Source of the DNA: Bog-950 sp046329535
GTDB taxonomy: Bacteria; Bacteroidota; Bacteroidia; Chitinophagales; LD1
Assembly: GCA_046329535.1 (NCBI GenBank)
Contig: JAXLUN010000002.1
Coordinates: 248,001-312,000, forward strand
Direction: 5' to 3'
DNA: 64,000 nucleotides
Shown here: positions 25,136 to 34,300 of the stretch, one piece after another
Position numbering within the stretch: position 1 is the first letter of the stretch
Layout: each line of letters starts with the position of its first letter
Notes under the pieces: model-generated
Told to the model about the DNA's origin: nothing
The model's database searches: none
The model's input: only the letters and a program-made list of their open reading frames with translations
Program-made: the position numbers and the translations under genes

Positions 25136-26596
25136 CTAATTACGGTTTTCAATTTCGTACACATACCAGATTTTAGTTCTATCTAACCAGCGGTTGTAGT
25201 TGAATGCTCTGACCCACTCAGGTAACCCGGAATAGATAAGTTTGTGCGGCTGGGTCAGTTGCTCTGCTGCGTTTCTGTCGGTTGTAGCCAAAAGCACTAT
25301 GCTATCTTTTCCTGCTTGTATTTCAGACGTATTATTGATCAGATTCAAAGATAAACTGGCTCGTTTATAGAAATGAATGTCTAGTACCCGATGGTAAGGA
25401 TTTTCGTTCAAGCCATAAAGCTTAGTCGGAGCGGTATAGCGATTGTAAATTGTTTCGTACAAATCAATATATGAGTCGGCCGGTTTAAACATGACTACCA
25501 GCAACATAACAAAATTAACCAGCCAAAAACCGGGCAAGAAAAACTTGAAAGCCCTTTGCCCTAACAGTGGCACACTCCATTTTTGATTAACTGCCCGAAT
25601 GGTAAAAGCAATACATAAGGGTAAAAAATAAATGACCGGAAAAAGGAACCGTATTTCCTTGTGGCCTATGTAAAAGTGAACCAACAGGAATGGAATGAGA
25701 ATAAAAGTGAAAAGGTGTCGGGGATGCAATACAAAAAAAATGAGTAATCCCAACAGGTAAACCAAACTAAAAGGGGGAATGGTATTCAGAAAAGTTTCGG
25801 ATAGATACCACCACCATGGATAAACGCCAAACCCAGAAACTTTATTCTGCAGAATATTTTGATCAAAATAATTCCAGCAAGATAATGTCCATACTCCATA
25901 AAACCACTTATCAATCAATACACCTGCGGCAACTACCGCAAAAATGGTGGCTGCTGTAAGGAATAGAGAACCTATTCTTTCCTTTCTGATAAAGAGAAGC
26001 CAGATTGCTAAACCCAAAATCATGAAGCCTGTTTGAAACCGCAGCAGAAACGCGCCTCCCAATAACAGACCGGCATACAGATATGTTTTATAACCCTTAA
26101 TCGTACTGCCTGTTAATAAACATAAACTTAGAATCAGCAGCATAGCAGACCAGTTTTCAGATGAAAAGCGTACAGCATTGTATACGCCAAACCATAGAAA
26201 AAATGATAGCGGCAATAACAGACGACTTCTGTATTTCTCAGATAAACTTTGCCCAAAGCATTGAATAAGCTGGTAAGTACAATAAAATGCCAATGCGGCA
26301 GATAACAATCTCAAAAATGTGGACAGTATAAAAGGGTTAACCGGCCCAACTATTGAAAGCAACTTATAAAACGTTATTACAAAAAGAGGTTGTAATGCAG
26401 AACGCATCTTTGCTGCATACTCCCAAGGCATATCGTTTTCTTTGGCTATATGCAGCTTAAGAGAAGTGAACTCTAATATTTGAAAGTGTTCATCAAAGTG
26501 ATGATAGCCGGATGAAAAAAGTGCTGCAATAAAAAACACCATAGCTCCGATTGCATAGATATTTATCTCGCTTAAGTAAGTAAACCGAATTTTCAT
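25136..26596 (-). CDS. GT-C mannosyltransferase-like protein (GT22/Alg9-PIG-B type)
   Basis: A 486-residue polytopic protein. Two signatures of the GT22 group are visible: HHFDEHFQILEF near residue 32, with the catalytic acidic residue and then WEYAAKMRSALQP, and GHKEIRFLFPV near 309, equivalent to the HKExRFLFP motif. Eukaryotic members add mannose from dolichol-phosphate-mannose to N-glycan or GPI precursors. Bacterial members are little studied and probably use polyprenyl-phosphate sugars. It lies 3 bases after the YCF48-like gene in the same direction. Confidence 0.82.
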   Translation of the reverse strand: MKIRFTYLSEINIYAIGAMVFFIAALFSSGYHHFDEHFQILEFTSLKLHIAKENDMPWEYAAKMRSALQPLFVITFYKLLSIVGPVNPFILSTFLRLLSAALAFYCTYQLIQCFGQSLSEKYRSRLLLPLSFFLWFGVYNAVRFSSENWSAMLLILSLCLLTGSTIKGYKTYLYAGLLLGGAFLLRFQTGFMILGLAIWLLFIRKERIGSLFLTAATIFAVVAAGVLIDKWFYGVWTLSCWNYFDQNILQNKVSGFGVYPWWWYLSETFLNTIPPFSLVYLLGLLIFFVLHPRHLFTFILIPFLLVHFYIGHKEIRFLFPVIYFLPLCIAFTIRAVNQKWSVPLLGQRAFKFFLPGFWLVNFVMLLVVMFKPADSYIDLYETIYNRYTAPTKLYGLNENPYHRVLDIHFYKRASLSLNLINNTSEIQAGKDSIVLLATTDRNAAEQLTQPHKLIYSGLPEWVRAFNYNRWLDRTKIWYVYEIENRN

Positions 26597-26599
26597 GGC

Positions 26600-27571
26600 C
26601 TATTCTTTAAACAGGAATATCTTTCCATTATCACCAACAATTATTCCGGAGGTGGCTGAAAAAAGGTGGATATCTCTCAAGTTTACGTCCGTAAATGACC
26701 GGACTCTTTGCCAGGATTCGCCACCATTAGTTGTGTGAAGCATTTCTCCTTCATCACCAACAACATAACCAATATGGTTATCCCAAAAATCAATTCCTTC
26801 AAAATGTTCGCGTTTCTCAAAGAACGTATTGCCGTAATGAATTTTGGAAAACGAATTTCCACCGTCCGTAGTTTTGAGAATCATGCCCTGATAACCTGCA
26901 AAATAGCCCGTACTGGCTGAAGGAAAATCCATCGCAACAAAAAAATCTCCCCGCGCATCTAACGGGAAAAAGCTTTGACCTGCGTTGATTGATTTATAGA
27001 TTACCCCGTAACCCGAAGCATAAGCCGTGTTACTGTCCGTATACTGTACGGCTCGTAGATTGTTTTGATAATCGGTACTGTTCCAATTAGCTCCTCCATC
27101 TGCAGTGTAAAGTATATGACCTACTGCATAACCGGCCCCATCAACCATTAAGCCGTGTTTACGGTCAATAAAAGATATATCATTAATGGGTGTGTAATTT
27201 CCGGTTCCTGAGCCAAAACTCTTACAGCTATCATTGGTATAGGCCAACCAAGAATCAAACCCGACAATATAACCTTCGGCTTCACTGAAAAAATAACTTG
27301 CATAAGCGCATTTGGGAATTATAGAATCAAATGCTGACCAGCTTTGTCCTCCATTTGTAGTTTTCAGCAATACACCAATATCATACCGCATACCTCCAGA
27401 TACAAAGCCAATAGAATCATCCAGAAAAAACACATCGTGGAGCTGATAAGTATTTCCCGAGTTTACTTCCCGTACAAGAATTTCCATTTCGTCCTTCTTG
27501 CAGGAGGTAACAAAAGCAGAAATTATTAAGGATATAAGCAATAGCTTTTTCAACTTAGTTAATTGATTCAA
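26600..27571 (-). CDS. YCF48-like / BNR-repeat lipoprotein
   Basis: A 323-residue protein with a lipoprotein signal (lipobox VTSC, Cys24) and a beta-propeller made of repeats in which TxDGGxxW motifs recur: LLKTTNGGQSWSAF, ILYTADGGANWNST, ILKTTDGGNSFSKI and MLHTTNGGESWQRV, each followed by a (Y/A)xG or GYVVGDEG turn. This matches the YCF48/BNR family of sialidase-like propellers. In Bacteroidota these are usually cell-surface lipoproteins of unknown role. The first 17 bases overlap the end of the upstream aminotransferase gene, so the two are likely co-translated. Confidence 0.85.
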   Translation of the reverse strand: MNQLTKLKKLLLISLIISAFVTSCKKDEMEILVREVNSGNTYQLHDVFFLDDSIGFVSGGMRYDIGVLLKTTNGGQSWSAFDSIIPKCAYASYFFSEAEGYIVGFDSWLAYTNDSCKSFGSGTGNYTPINDISFIDRKHGLMVDGAGYAVGHILYTADGGANWNSTDYQNNLRAVQYTDSNTAYASGYGVIYKSINAGQSFFPLDARGDFFVAMDFPSASTGYFAGYQGMILKTTDGGNSFSKIHYGNTFFEKREHFEGIDFWDNHIGYVVGDEGEMLHTTNGGESWQRVRSFTDVNLRDIHLFSATSGIIVGDNGKIFLFKE

Positions 27572-28733
27572 GAATTGTTTGGCATGCCATACGAATTTCT
27601 TCCTCAGTAATAATCAGCGGGGGTGCAATACGCATACACTGTGGCGCGAATAAGAACCAGTCGGTCAATACTCCTCTTTCAATACACCTGTCTATAATAG
27701 TTTTGTTCTCTTCAAAATTTTCAAACTCAAGAGCCATCATTAATCCAATACGATGCTTAGACTTTATTGCCGAATGGTTTAACAGATCATCAAACAACTT
27801 CCCATTCTGCTCAACCGATACAATAATATTCTCTCTTATCAACACGTTAAATGCAGCTAAACCAGCCGCGCAGCATACTGGATGCCCGCCAAAAGTAGTA
27901 ATATGTCCCAGCACTGGGTTATCAGTAAGTAGGGTCATCTTGTCTTTTGAAGAGATAAACGCCCCTAGTGGCATGCCTCCTCCCAAGGCCTTTGCAAGCA
28001 ACAGAATGTCAGGCACTACTGAATAATGTTCAAAAGCAAACATTTTACCGGTTCTGCCTAAACCGGTTTGGGCCTCATCAAAAATCAACAAAGCACCAAC
28101 CTCATCACACTTTTTTCTCAGTTGCTGTATGAATGCTTTATTTGGAATCGCAACTCCACTTTCTGCCTGTATCGGCTCAATTACTACAGCAGCTGTTCGG
28201 CAAGTAATTTTTCCTAAATCCTCTGGGTTGCCGTATTGAAGTTGCAATGTGTCCGGCAACAAGGGCCTGAACTTTCTTTTGAAGTATTCATCACCCATTA
28301 AGCTTAACGCACCTTGCGTACTGCCATGGTAAGCGTTTTTGAAAGAAATCAGTTGCGTTCTACCGGTTACTCGTTTGGCTAATTTCAATGCCCCTTCGGT
28401 GGCCTCAGCACCAGAGTTAGTGAAGTAAACATTGTCTAGTGTTTCCGGTAAAAACTCAGTCAATCTTTTAGCAAATCGTACTTGCGGACTTTCCACAAAT
28501 TCGCCATATACCATTAGATGCATATACTTTTCAACCTGCTCTTTTACGGCCTGTACCACTTCCGGATGAGAATGACCTAAACTGCTTACCGATATACCGG
28601 CTATCAGATCAAGATATTTTTTTCCCGTATGGTCAAACAGATACATACCTTGAGCCTGTTCAATCTCAAGCATTAGAGGCCCTGAACTTGTTTGAGCCAC
28701 ATGTTGAAGAAATAGTTGACGGTTCGATTGCAT
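27555..28733 (-). CDS. Class III pyridoxal-phosphate aminotransferase
   Basis: A 392-residue fold-type I aminotransferase of class III. FTNSGAEATEGALKLAKR (104-121) forms the phosphate-binding loop, LLIFDEAQTGLGRTG (215-229) carries the cofactor-binding D219, and K248 in LLAKALGGGMPLGA is the Schiff-base lysine. Acetylornithine, ornithine, 4-aminobutyrate and lysine aminotransferases all share this pattern. The sequence looks most like the acetylornithine/aspartate-aminotransferase-family group but there are no arginine-pathway genes around it, so the substrate is left open. Head of a three-gene minus-strand operon with the YCF48-like lipoprotein and the GT22-like enzyme. Confidence 0.9.
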   Translation of the reverse strand: MQSNRQLFLQHVAQTSSGPLMLEIEQAQGMYLFDHTGKKYLDLIAGISVSSLGHSHPEVVQAVKEQVEKYMHLMVYGEFVESPQVRFAKRLTEFLPETLDNVYFTNSGAEATEGALKLAKRVTGRTQLISFKNAYHGSTQGALSLMGDEYFKRKFRPLLPDTLQLQYGNPEDLGKITCRTAAVVIEPIQAESGVAIPNKAFIQQLRKKCDEVGALLIFDEAQTGLGRTGKMFAFEHYSVVPDILLLAKALGGGMPLGAFISSKDKMTLLTDNPVLGHITTFGGHPVCCAAGLAAFNVLIRENIIVSVEQNGKLFDDLLNHSAIKSKHRIGLMMALEFENFEENKTIIDRCIERGVLTDWFLFAPQCMRIAPPLIITEEEIRMACQTILESIN

Positions 28734-28819
28734 TTTTAAACGATTGGACGAAAATACTGTCTTGTTTCAAACGTTCAACTTTTTAATACTTATAGGGTTT
28801 AGTAACCTTGCACCGGTTT

Positions 28820-29968
28820 ATGAAATATTTCAGTGCTTCTTTTTATTACGTGAGGTTTAAGATTTTAGGCAACATTATTCTTGAAACGTATCGTCACTTT
28901 CAGCTAAATGTGTGGTTACTATCTGTGCTTTTTATTTTTCTATATACCCTACATCAGCTGGTTTCACTTTTTTTTCGCTTGTTAGACGAAATTTTTCATC
29001 GCGGTTATAAGAAGTTACAACTACGGCAACCGGTTTTTATTATTGCCAATCCGCGAAGCGGCACCACCTACTTACATCGGCTTATTGCCTTAGATGAGGA
29101 GCGATTTATCTACACCAAAAATGCACACACATTTTTTATGTCATCTTCGTTTGTGCAGTTTTATAACGTATTTCGGTGGATTGACCGAAACATTCTGAGA
29201 GGAATAATAAAAAGAATTGTAAACCGGTTAGATGACATTTTTTGGGGAGGGTGGGATGATGTTCACGCAATGGGTTTCAACAAAGCCGAAGAGGATGAGT
29301 TGGTTTTTGCTCAACCATTGATGAGTCCGGGTATTTTTATTCCATTTCCGTATTTCCATCTACACGATGACAATAAATTTCTGGATGATGAACCTTTGCA
29401 TGTAAGGCAAAACATGATGGACTTTTATGAAAGTTCTGTGAAACGTTTTGTGTTTCGTGCCGGGCCTAACAAGACATATTTAGCCAAAAATGTTATGAGC
29501 ACGGCTCGATTTAAAACTCTACTTCAGCGTTTTCCAGATGCAAAAATTATTCATATTGCCAGACATCCATACGATGCGGTACCCAGCATGGCAAGCATGT
29601 TTACCATGATGTATAGTAAAGAGATACCTGAAACTCATCCTGCTAAAAGGGTTTGGGCTAAATATGGAATAGATTTCTACAAGTATTCCAAAGAGATGCG
29701 AAATACTATTCCTGCTCCCCAGTTTTTTTCAGTTAAGTATGATGACCTGTTAAGTAAGCCAGAAGTAACCGTTAAAAATATATATGCGCACTTTAACTGG
29801 CCGGTGTCCAAAGAGTTGCAGCAACGGCTTTCCAAAGAGGAGACACGCAACAGAAATTATAAAAGTACGCATGAATACTCACTGGAAGAATTTGGATTAA
29901 GTAAACAGGAAATTTATCAGGAGTTGGGCGACATCATGGATGAGTTAGGTTTTGATCGCGAGTTTTGA
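28820..29968 (+). CDS. Sulfotransferase family protein
   Basis: A 382-residue protein. FIIANPRSGTTYLHRLIA contains the PAPS 5'-phosphosulfate loop (N77-T83), and IIHIARHPYDAVPSM the 3'-phosphate-binding segment. The N-terminal 50 residues hold a hydrophobic helix, so the enzyme may be membrane-associated. The frame can be extended to a TTG at 28808, but the ATG at 28820 is preferred. Family members move sulfate from PAPS to lipids, glycans or small molecules. An acceptor in this organism is not evident, although several lipid- and glycan-acting enzymes lie nearby. Confidence 0.85.
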   Translation: MKYFSASFYYVRFKILGNIILETYRHFQLNVWLLSVLFIFLYTLHQLVSLFFRLLDEIFHRGYKKLQLRQPVFIIANPRSGTTYLHRLIALDEERFIYTKNAHTFFMSSSFVQFYNVFRWIDRNILRGIIKRIVNRLDDIFWGGWDDVHAMGFNKAEEDELVFAQPLMSPGIFIPFPYFHLHDDNKFLDDEPLHVRQNMMDFYESSVKRFVFRAGPNKTYLAKNVMSTARFKTLLQRFPDAKIIHIARHPYDAVPSMASMFTMMYSKEIPETHPAKRVWAKYGIDFYKYSKEMRNTIPAPQFFSVKYDDLLSKPEVTVKNIYAHFNWPVSKELQQRLSKEETRNRNYKSTHEYSLEEFGLSKQEIYQELGDIMDELGFDREF

Positions 29969-30042
29969 TACCGCACAAATACTAAAGCAGGATTTAACTT
30001 ACTTTGTTGCCATTTCATAAATTGCGTCCAATCTCACAGCGA

Positions 30043-32886
30043 ATGTCAAATACCGAAAATCACTCTGAAAAACTTTTTTTACTCGATGCATATGCACTTA
30101 TTTTTCGTGCTTATTTCGCTTTCAGTAAAAATCCTCTGCTGAACTCAAAAGGACAAAACGTTTCGGCTATCAGTGGATTTACCAATACTTTGTTTGAGTT
30201 GATTCAAAAGGAAAAACCAACCCATTTGGCTGTTGTTTTTGATTTGGGAGGCAGCACAGAGCGAGAAGCAGATTATGCCGACTACAAAGCCAACCGGCAG
30301 GAAACACCCGAAGACATCATTTTCGCGGTACCTTACATCAAAGAAATCATTAAAGGATTTCACATTCCTATTTTAGAATATGCCGGCTATGAAGCCGATG
30401 ATATTATTGGCACAATAGCTAAGAAAAAAGCCGCTGAAGGACATGTAGTTTACATGGTGACACCCGATAAAGATTACGCACAGTTGGTAGAAGAGAACAT
30501 CTTCATTTATAAACCTGCTAGAAGTGGTGGTGATGTAGAAATTTTAGGTGTTGACGAAATAAAACGCGATTGGGAAGTGGAAAATCCTTCACAGGTTATT
30601 GACATACTGGCCATGTGGGGCGATGCAGTAGATAATATTCCCGGAATACCTAGCGTGGGTGAAAAAACCGCTAAAAAATTTATTAAAGAGTATGGCTCTT
30701 TAGAAAATGTAATTGCAAATGCAGAGCATATTAAAGGTAAGGTTGGAGAAAATGTAAAGAGTTTTGCAGAACAGGGACTGCTTTCAAAAAAACTGGCAAC
30801 TATCAATTTGAATGTGCCTATTGAGGTAAGCGATGATAAACTTAAAATGGATCCACCCGATAAAGAAAAACTTGCCGCCATTTTTGCCGAACTGGAATTC
30901 AGAACTTTGGGTAAGCGTATTCTGGGAGCAGATTATAGTGTTAATCAGGATGGTGTTGTGGCCACAGGCACAGGTATCTCTAAATCAAAAACATCATCCA
31001 ACACTTCCGGATCTCAACAAAATCTTTTTGGAGACACATCCGTTGATGAGAATGATTCTTCTTTGGTGAGAGGAAAGACTATACACAATACAGGGCACTT
31101 ATATAAAATAGCTCAAACAGAGGAAGAGATAAAAAACCTGGTTGCAGAATTAATGAGTCATTCAGAATTCTGCTTCGATACCGAGACAACATCGCTTGAC
31201 TATTTTTCTCTCGACTTAGTTGGTATGAGCTTTAGTGTAAAAGAAAGTGAAGCTTACTATGTACCAGTACCAACCGCCTATGATGAAGCGTGCAAAGTTA
31301 CTTCCCATTTTAAACTTCTGTTAGAAAGCCCTAATCATGTAAAGATTGGGCAAAATATCAAGTTCGACTTATTGGTTTTAAAACGATACGATATTCACGT
31401 TTCGCTGCCCTTGTTTGATACCATGCTGGCGCATTACCTGTTAGAACCTGACTTGAAACACGGCATGGATTACCTGAGTGAAACTTACTTGGGGTACACA
31501 CCGGTATCAATTGAAGAACTGATAGGCAAGAAAGGTAAAAACCAAGGATCGATGCGGGATGTACCGTTGGACAAAATTTCGGAATATGCTGCCGAAGATG
31601 CCGATATAACACTTCAATTGAAAAACCGGTTTACTCCTCTCATTAAACAACAGGAGGTAGAAAGTGTGTTGCAGGAAATTGAACATCCGCTCATTGAAGT
31701 GTTGGCTGATATGGAATATGAAGGAGTAAAGATTGATGAAGAATTTTTGAGAGAATACTCCAAGGAGCTGGAAAGTGATCTATTGAAAGTTCGCGATGAA
31801 ATTCATGCAATGGCAGGGATGGATTTTAACGTAGACTCTCCCAAACAATTAAGCGATGTACTTTACGGAAATTTAAAATTGCCTTTTGAGGGTAAAAAAA
31901 CTTCAACTGGCCAGCTATCAACCAACGAAGACGCATTACAAGGCTTGGTCAAACTTCATCCTATTGCAAATAAAATATTAGACTATCGGGAGTTTGCCAA
32001 ACTAAAATCGACCTATGTAGACTCATTACCTTTGTTGATTAATAAAAAGACAGGAAGAGTGCATTCTACATTTCGGCAAGCAGTAGCTGCAACAGGGCGT
32101 TTAAGTTCTGACAATCCTAACCTTCAAAATATCCCTATCAGAACGGAGCGCGGACAAAGAGTACGCAAAGCATTTGTTGCACGCGATGACAATCACATTC
32201 TTGTTTCAGCCGATTATTCTCAAATAGAACTACGCATTGTGGCCGAGTTAAGTGGCGATGAAAATATGCTCGATGCCTTTCAAAAGAAAATTGATATACA
32301 TACCGCAACGGCAGCCAAAGTATACAGTGTAGCCATTGGAGATGTTACTAAAGAAATGCGATACAAAGCCAAAAGTGTAAACTTCGGCATCATATACGGT
32401 CAGGGAGCTTTTGGGCTCGCAGAAAATATTGGTGTTAGCCGCAGCGAGGCTAAAGAGATTATCGAAAACTATTTCAAACAGTTTCCGAAAATTAAAGAGT
32501 ATATGAATTACAACATAGGCTTTGCCCGTGAACATGGCTATGTTCAAACAATTAAAGGACGAAGACGATACCTAAAAGATATCAATTCGAAAAACTTCAC
32601 CGTTCGTGGCTTTGCCGAGCGAAACGCTATTAACTCCCCGGTTCAGGGCAGTGCCGCAGATATGATTAAGATAGCCATGATTAATATTCACCATGAGTTT
32701 AAACGGCAAAACCTGAAATCGAAAATGACTTTGCAGGTTCATGATGAATTAGTGTTTGATGCCCTTAAAGATGAAGTGGAAATTATTAAACCTATTATTT
32801 GCGAAAAGATGATAAGTGCTATTAAAACGAACGTTCCAATTGAGGCAGAAATTGGAATTGGACACAATTGGCTGGAAGCGCATTAA
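30043..32886 (+). CDS. polA: DNA polymerase I
   Basis: A 947-residue family A polymerase with all three domains. The 5'-3' exonuclease is at about 1-290 (LLDAYALIFRAYFAF, YEADDIIGTIAKK, WGDAVDNIPGIPSVGEKTA). The 3'-5' proofreading domain is at about 355-545, with an intact exo I (D379-T-E381). The polymerase domain has motif A DYSQIELR (D724), motif B with KSVNFGIIYGQG (Y785) and motif C VHDE (D901, E902). It fills gaps in Okazaki processing and excision repair. The start is the ATG at 30043 (MSNTENHSEK), not the TTG 13 codons upstream. The stop TAA abuts the stop of the opposing gene. Confidence 0.97.
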   Translation: MSNTENHSEKLFLLDAYALIFRAYFAFSKNPLLNSKGQNVSAISGFTNTLFELIQKEKPTHLAVVFDLGGSTEREADYADYKANRQETPEDIIFAVPYIKEIIKGFHIPILEYAGYEADDIIGTIAKKKAAEGHVVYMVTPDKDYAQLVEENIFIYKPARSGGDVEILGVDEIKRDWEVENPSQVIDILAMWGDAVDNIPGIPSVGEKTAKKFIKEYGSLENVIANAEHIKGKVGENVKSFAEQGLLSKKLATINLNVPIEVSDDKLKMDPPDKEKLAAIFAELEFRTLGKRILGADYSVNQDGVVATGTGISKSKTSSNTSGSQQNLFGDTSVDENDSSLVRGKTIHNTGHLYKIAQTEEEIKNLVAELMSHSEFCFDTETTSLDYFSLDLVGMSFSVKESEAYYVPVPTAYDEACKVTSHFKLLLESPNHVKIGQNIKFDLLVLKRYDIHVSLPLFDTMLAHYLLEPDLKHGMDYLSETYLGYTPVSIEELIGKKGKNQGSMRDVPLDKISEYAAEDADITLQLKNRFTPLIKQQEVESVLQEIEHPLIEVLADMEYEGVKIDEEFLREYSKELESDLLKVRDEIHAMAGMDFNVDSPKQLSDVLYGNLKLPFEGKKTSTGQLSTNEDALQGLVKLHPIANKILDYREFAKLKSTYVDSLPLLINKKTGRVHSTFRQAVAATGRLSSDNPNLQNIPIRTERGQRVRKAFVARDDNHILVSADYSQIELRIVAELSGDENMLDAFQKKIDIHTATAAKVYSVAIGDVTKEMRYKAKSVNFGIIYGQGAFGLAENIGVSRSEAKEIIENYFKQFPKIKEYMNYNIGFAREHGYVQTIKGRRRYLKDINSKNFTVRGFAERNAINSPVQGSAADMIKIAMINIHHEFKRQNLKSKMTLQVHDELVFDALKDEVEIIKPIICEKMISAIKTNVPIEAEIGIGHNWLEAH

Positions 32887-33603
32887 TTATCTACGCCAAA
32901 GATTGTATTTTAAGATGCACCAAATTGCGGCAAGTCCATCAGCCCATGTAATTTTTTTACCATCCTCGTAAGTCCTTCCATAGTAGCTGATTCCTACTTC
33001 ATAAATGCGAACCTTGGGATATCGGCTCATTTTGGCTGTTACTTCCGGTTCAAAGCCAAAACGTTCCTCCTTTAAATCAAGTGATTTTACAACCTCTGCC
33101 CTGAACATTTTGTAGCAGGTCTCCATATCGGTAAGGTTGAGATTGGTAAACATATTTGAAATGAATGTCAAAAATTTATTCCCGATTGTGTGCCAGAAAA
33201 ACAAGATTCGGTGTGGCTTTCCTCCAATAAAACGAGAGCCATAGACAACATCAGCCACATCATCCAAGATAGGCTTCAAAAGAATATTCAATTCCGTAGG
33301 GTCGTATTCTAAATCGGCATCCTGTATCACAATTACATCGCCTGTAGCTTCTTTAATGCCGGTATGTAATGCAGCACCTTTACCCTTATTTACCGAGTGT
33401 TTTCTATAAAGAATAGGTAATGCGTTATTTTGAGCATACTGTTGAATAGCAAACTCTGTATTGTCTGTAGAGCAATCATTCACAATAACCACCTCTTTTT
33501 CAATATTCTCAATAAGTTTTACCTCTTGAACCTTATCTAAAATTTTATGAATGGTTGCACCCTCGTTATAAGCCGGAATAATGATGGAAAGTTTTCGAAT
33601 CAT
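32887..33603 (-). CDS. GT2 glycosyltransferase, dolichol-phosphate-mannose-synthase-like
   Basis: A 238-residue GT-A enzyme. SIIIPAYNEGATIHKILDKV at the N-terminus, VIVNDCSTDNT near 40, VIVIQDADLEYDP near 92 (the metal-binding DAD) and METCYKMFRAEVVKS near 160 are the motifs of DPM1/GtrB-like transferases, which load a hexose onto a polyprenyl phosphate at the inner face of the membrane. No transmembrane helices are present, so it is the soluble, DPM1-type form. Its product could feed the GT-C enzymes in the window, which use such lipid-linked donors. Divergent from recR by 40 bases. Confidence 0.9.
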   Translation of the reverse strand: MIRKLSIIIPAYNEGATIHKILDKVQEVKLIENIEKEVVIVNDCSTDNTEFAIQQYAQNNALPILYRKHSVNKGKGAALHTGIKEATGDVIVIQDADLEYDPTELNILLKPILDDVADVVYGSRFIGGKPHRILFFWHTIGNKFLTFISNMFTNLNLTDMETCYKMFRAEVVKSLDLKEERFGFEPEVTAKMSRYPKVRIYEVGISYYGRTYEDGKKITWADGLAAIWCILKYNLWRR

Positions 33604-33643
33604 ACGGAGGCAATATAGTAATTCCGATTATTTTAGCCGCTTG

Positions 33644-34270
33644 ATGAAATACTCCTCAAAACTTATTGCTGATGCGGTTGGTGAATTCACCAAATTGCCC
33701 GGAATTGGTGAGAAAACTGCATTGCGTTTGGTCTTGCATCTTCTAAAACAGGATACAGATAAAGTGAACTATTTTGGAGAGGCTATCTCTAAAATGCGTA
33801 ACGAAATACAGTTCTGCAAAACGTGCAACAACGTTTCCGATCGCGCCCTTTGCGAGATATGTGAAAGTCAACATAGAGATCACTCAATGGTTTGTCTGGT
33901 GGAAACCATTCGGGATGTAATAGCTATAGAAAATACGAATATTTACAAAGGAGTTTATCATGTTTTGGGCGGAGTTATTTCGCCCATTGACGGTATTGGC
34001 CCGGAAAAATTGAATATTGATTCATTGATGGATCGGGTTAAATCCGGCTCGGTTAAGGAGATAATAATGGCCATCAGTCCAACTATTGAAGGAGATACTA
34101 CCATTTTTTATGTCAGTAAAAAGTTGAAGGGGTTACCGGTTAATATTACCACAATTGCCCGGGGAATTTCTTTTGGTGGTGAATTGGAATATACCGATGA
34201 GATGACATTAGCTCGCTCTATTGCCACCCGTTTACCTTATGAAAATTATCTGGTCAAGAATTCAAATTAA
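33644..34270 (+). CDS. recR: Recombination mediator protein RecR
   Basis: A 208-residue RecR. The order is a helix-hairpin-helix segment (LPGIGEKTALRLVLHLL), a four-cysteine zinc finger (CKTCNNVSDRALCEIC), a Toprim domain (MVCLVETIRDVIAIE, GVYHVLGG, ISPIDGIGPE) and a C-terminal Walker-B-like part (ARGISFGGELEYTDEMTL). With RecO and RecF it loads RecA onto gapped DNA. The start at 33644 (MKYSSKLIADAVGEF) is chosen by alignment with the family; the frame is open 21 codons further upstream. recO is also in this window (36460-37179). Confidence 0.97.
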   Translation: MKYSSKLIADAVGEFTKLPGIGEKTALRLVLHLLKQDTDKVNYFGEAISKMRNEIQFCKTCNNVSDRALCEICESQHRDHSMVCLVETIRDVIAIENTNIYKGVYHVLGGVISPIDGIGPEKLNIDSLMDRVKSGSVKEIIMAISPTIEGDTTIFYVSKKLKGLPVNITTIARGISFGGELEYTDEMTLARSIATRLPYENYLVKNSN

Positions 34271-34300
34271 AAAATCAACTTTTCGTTTCATATTCTTTGA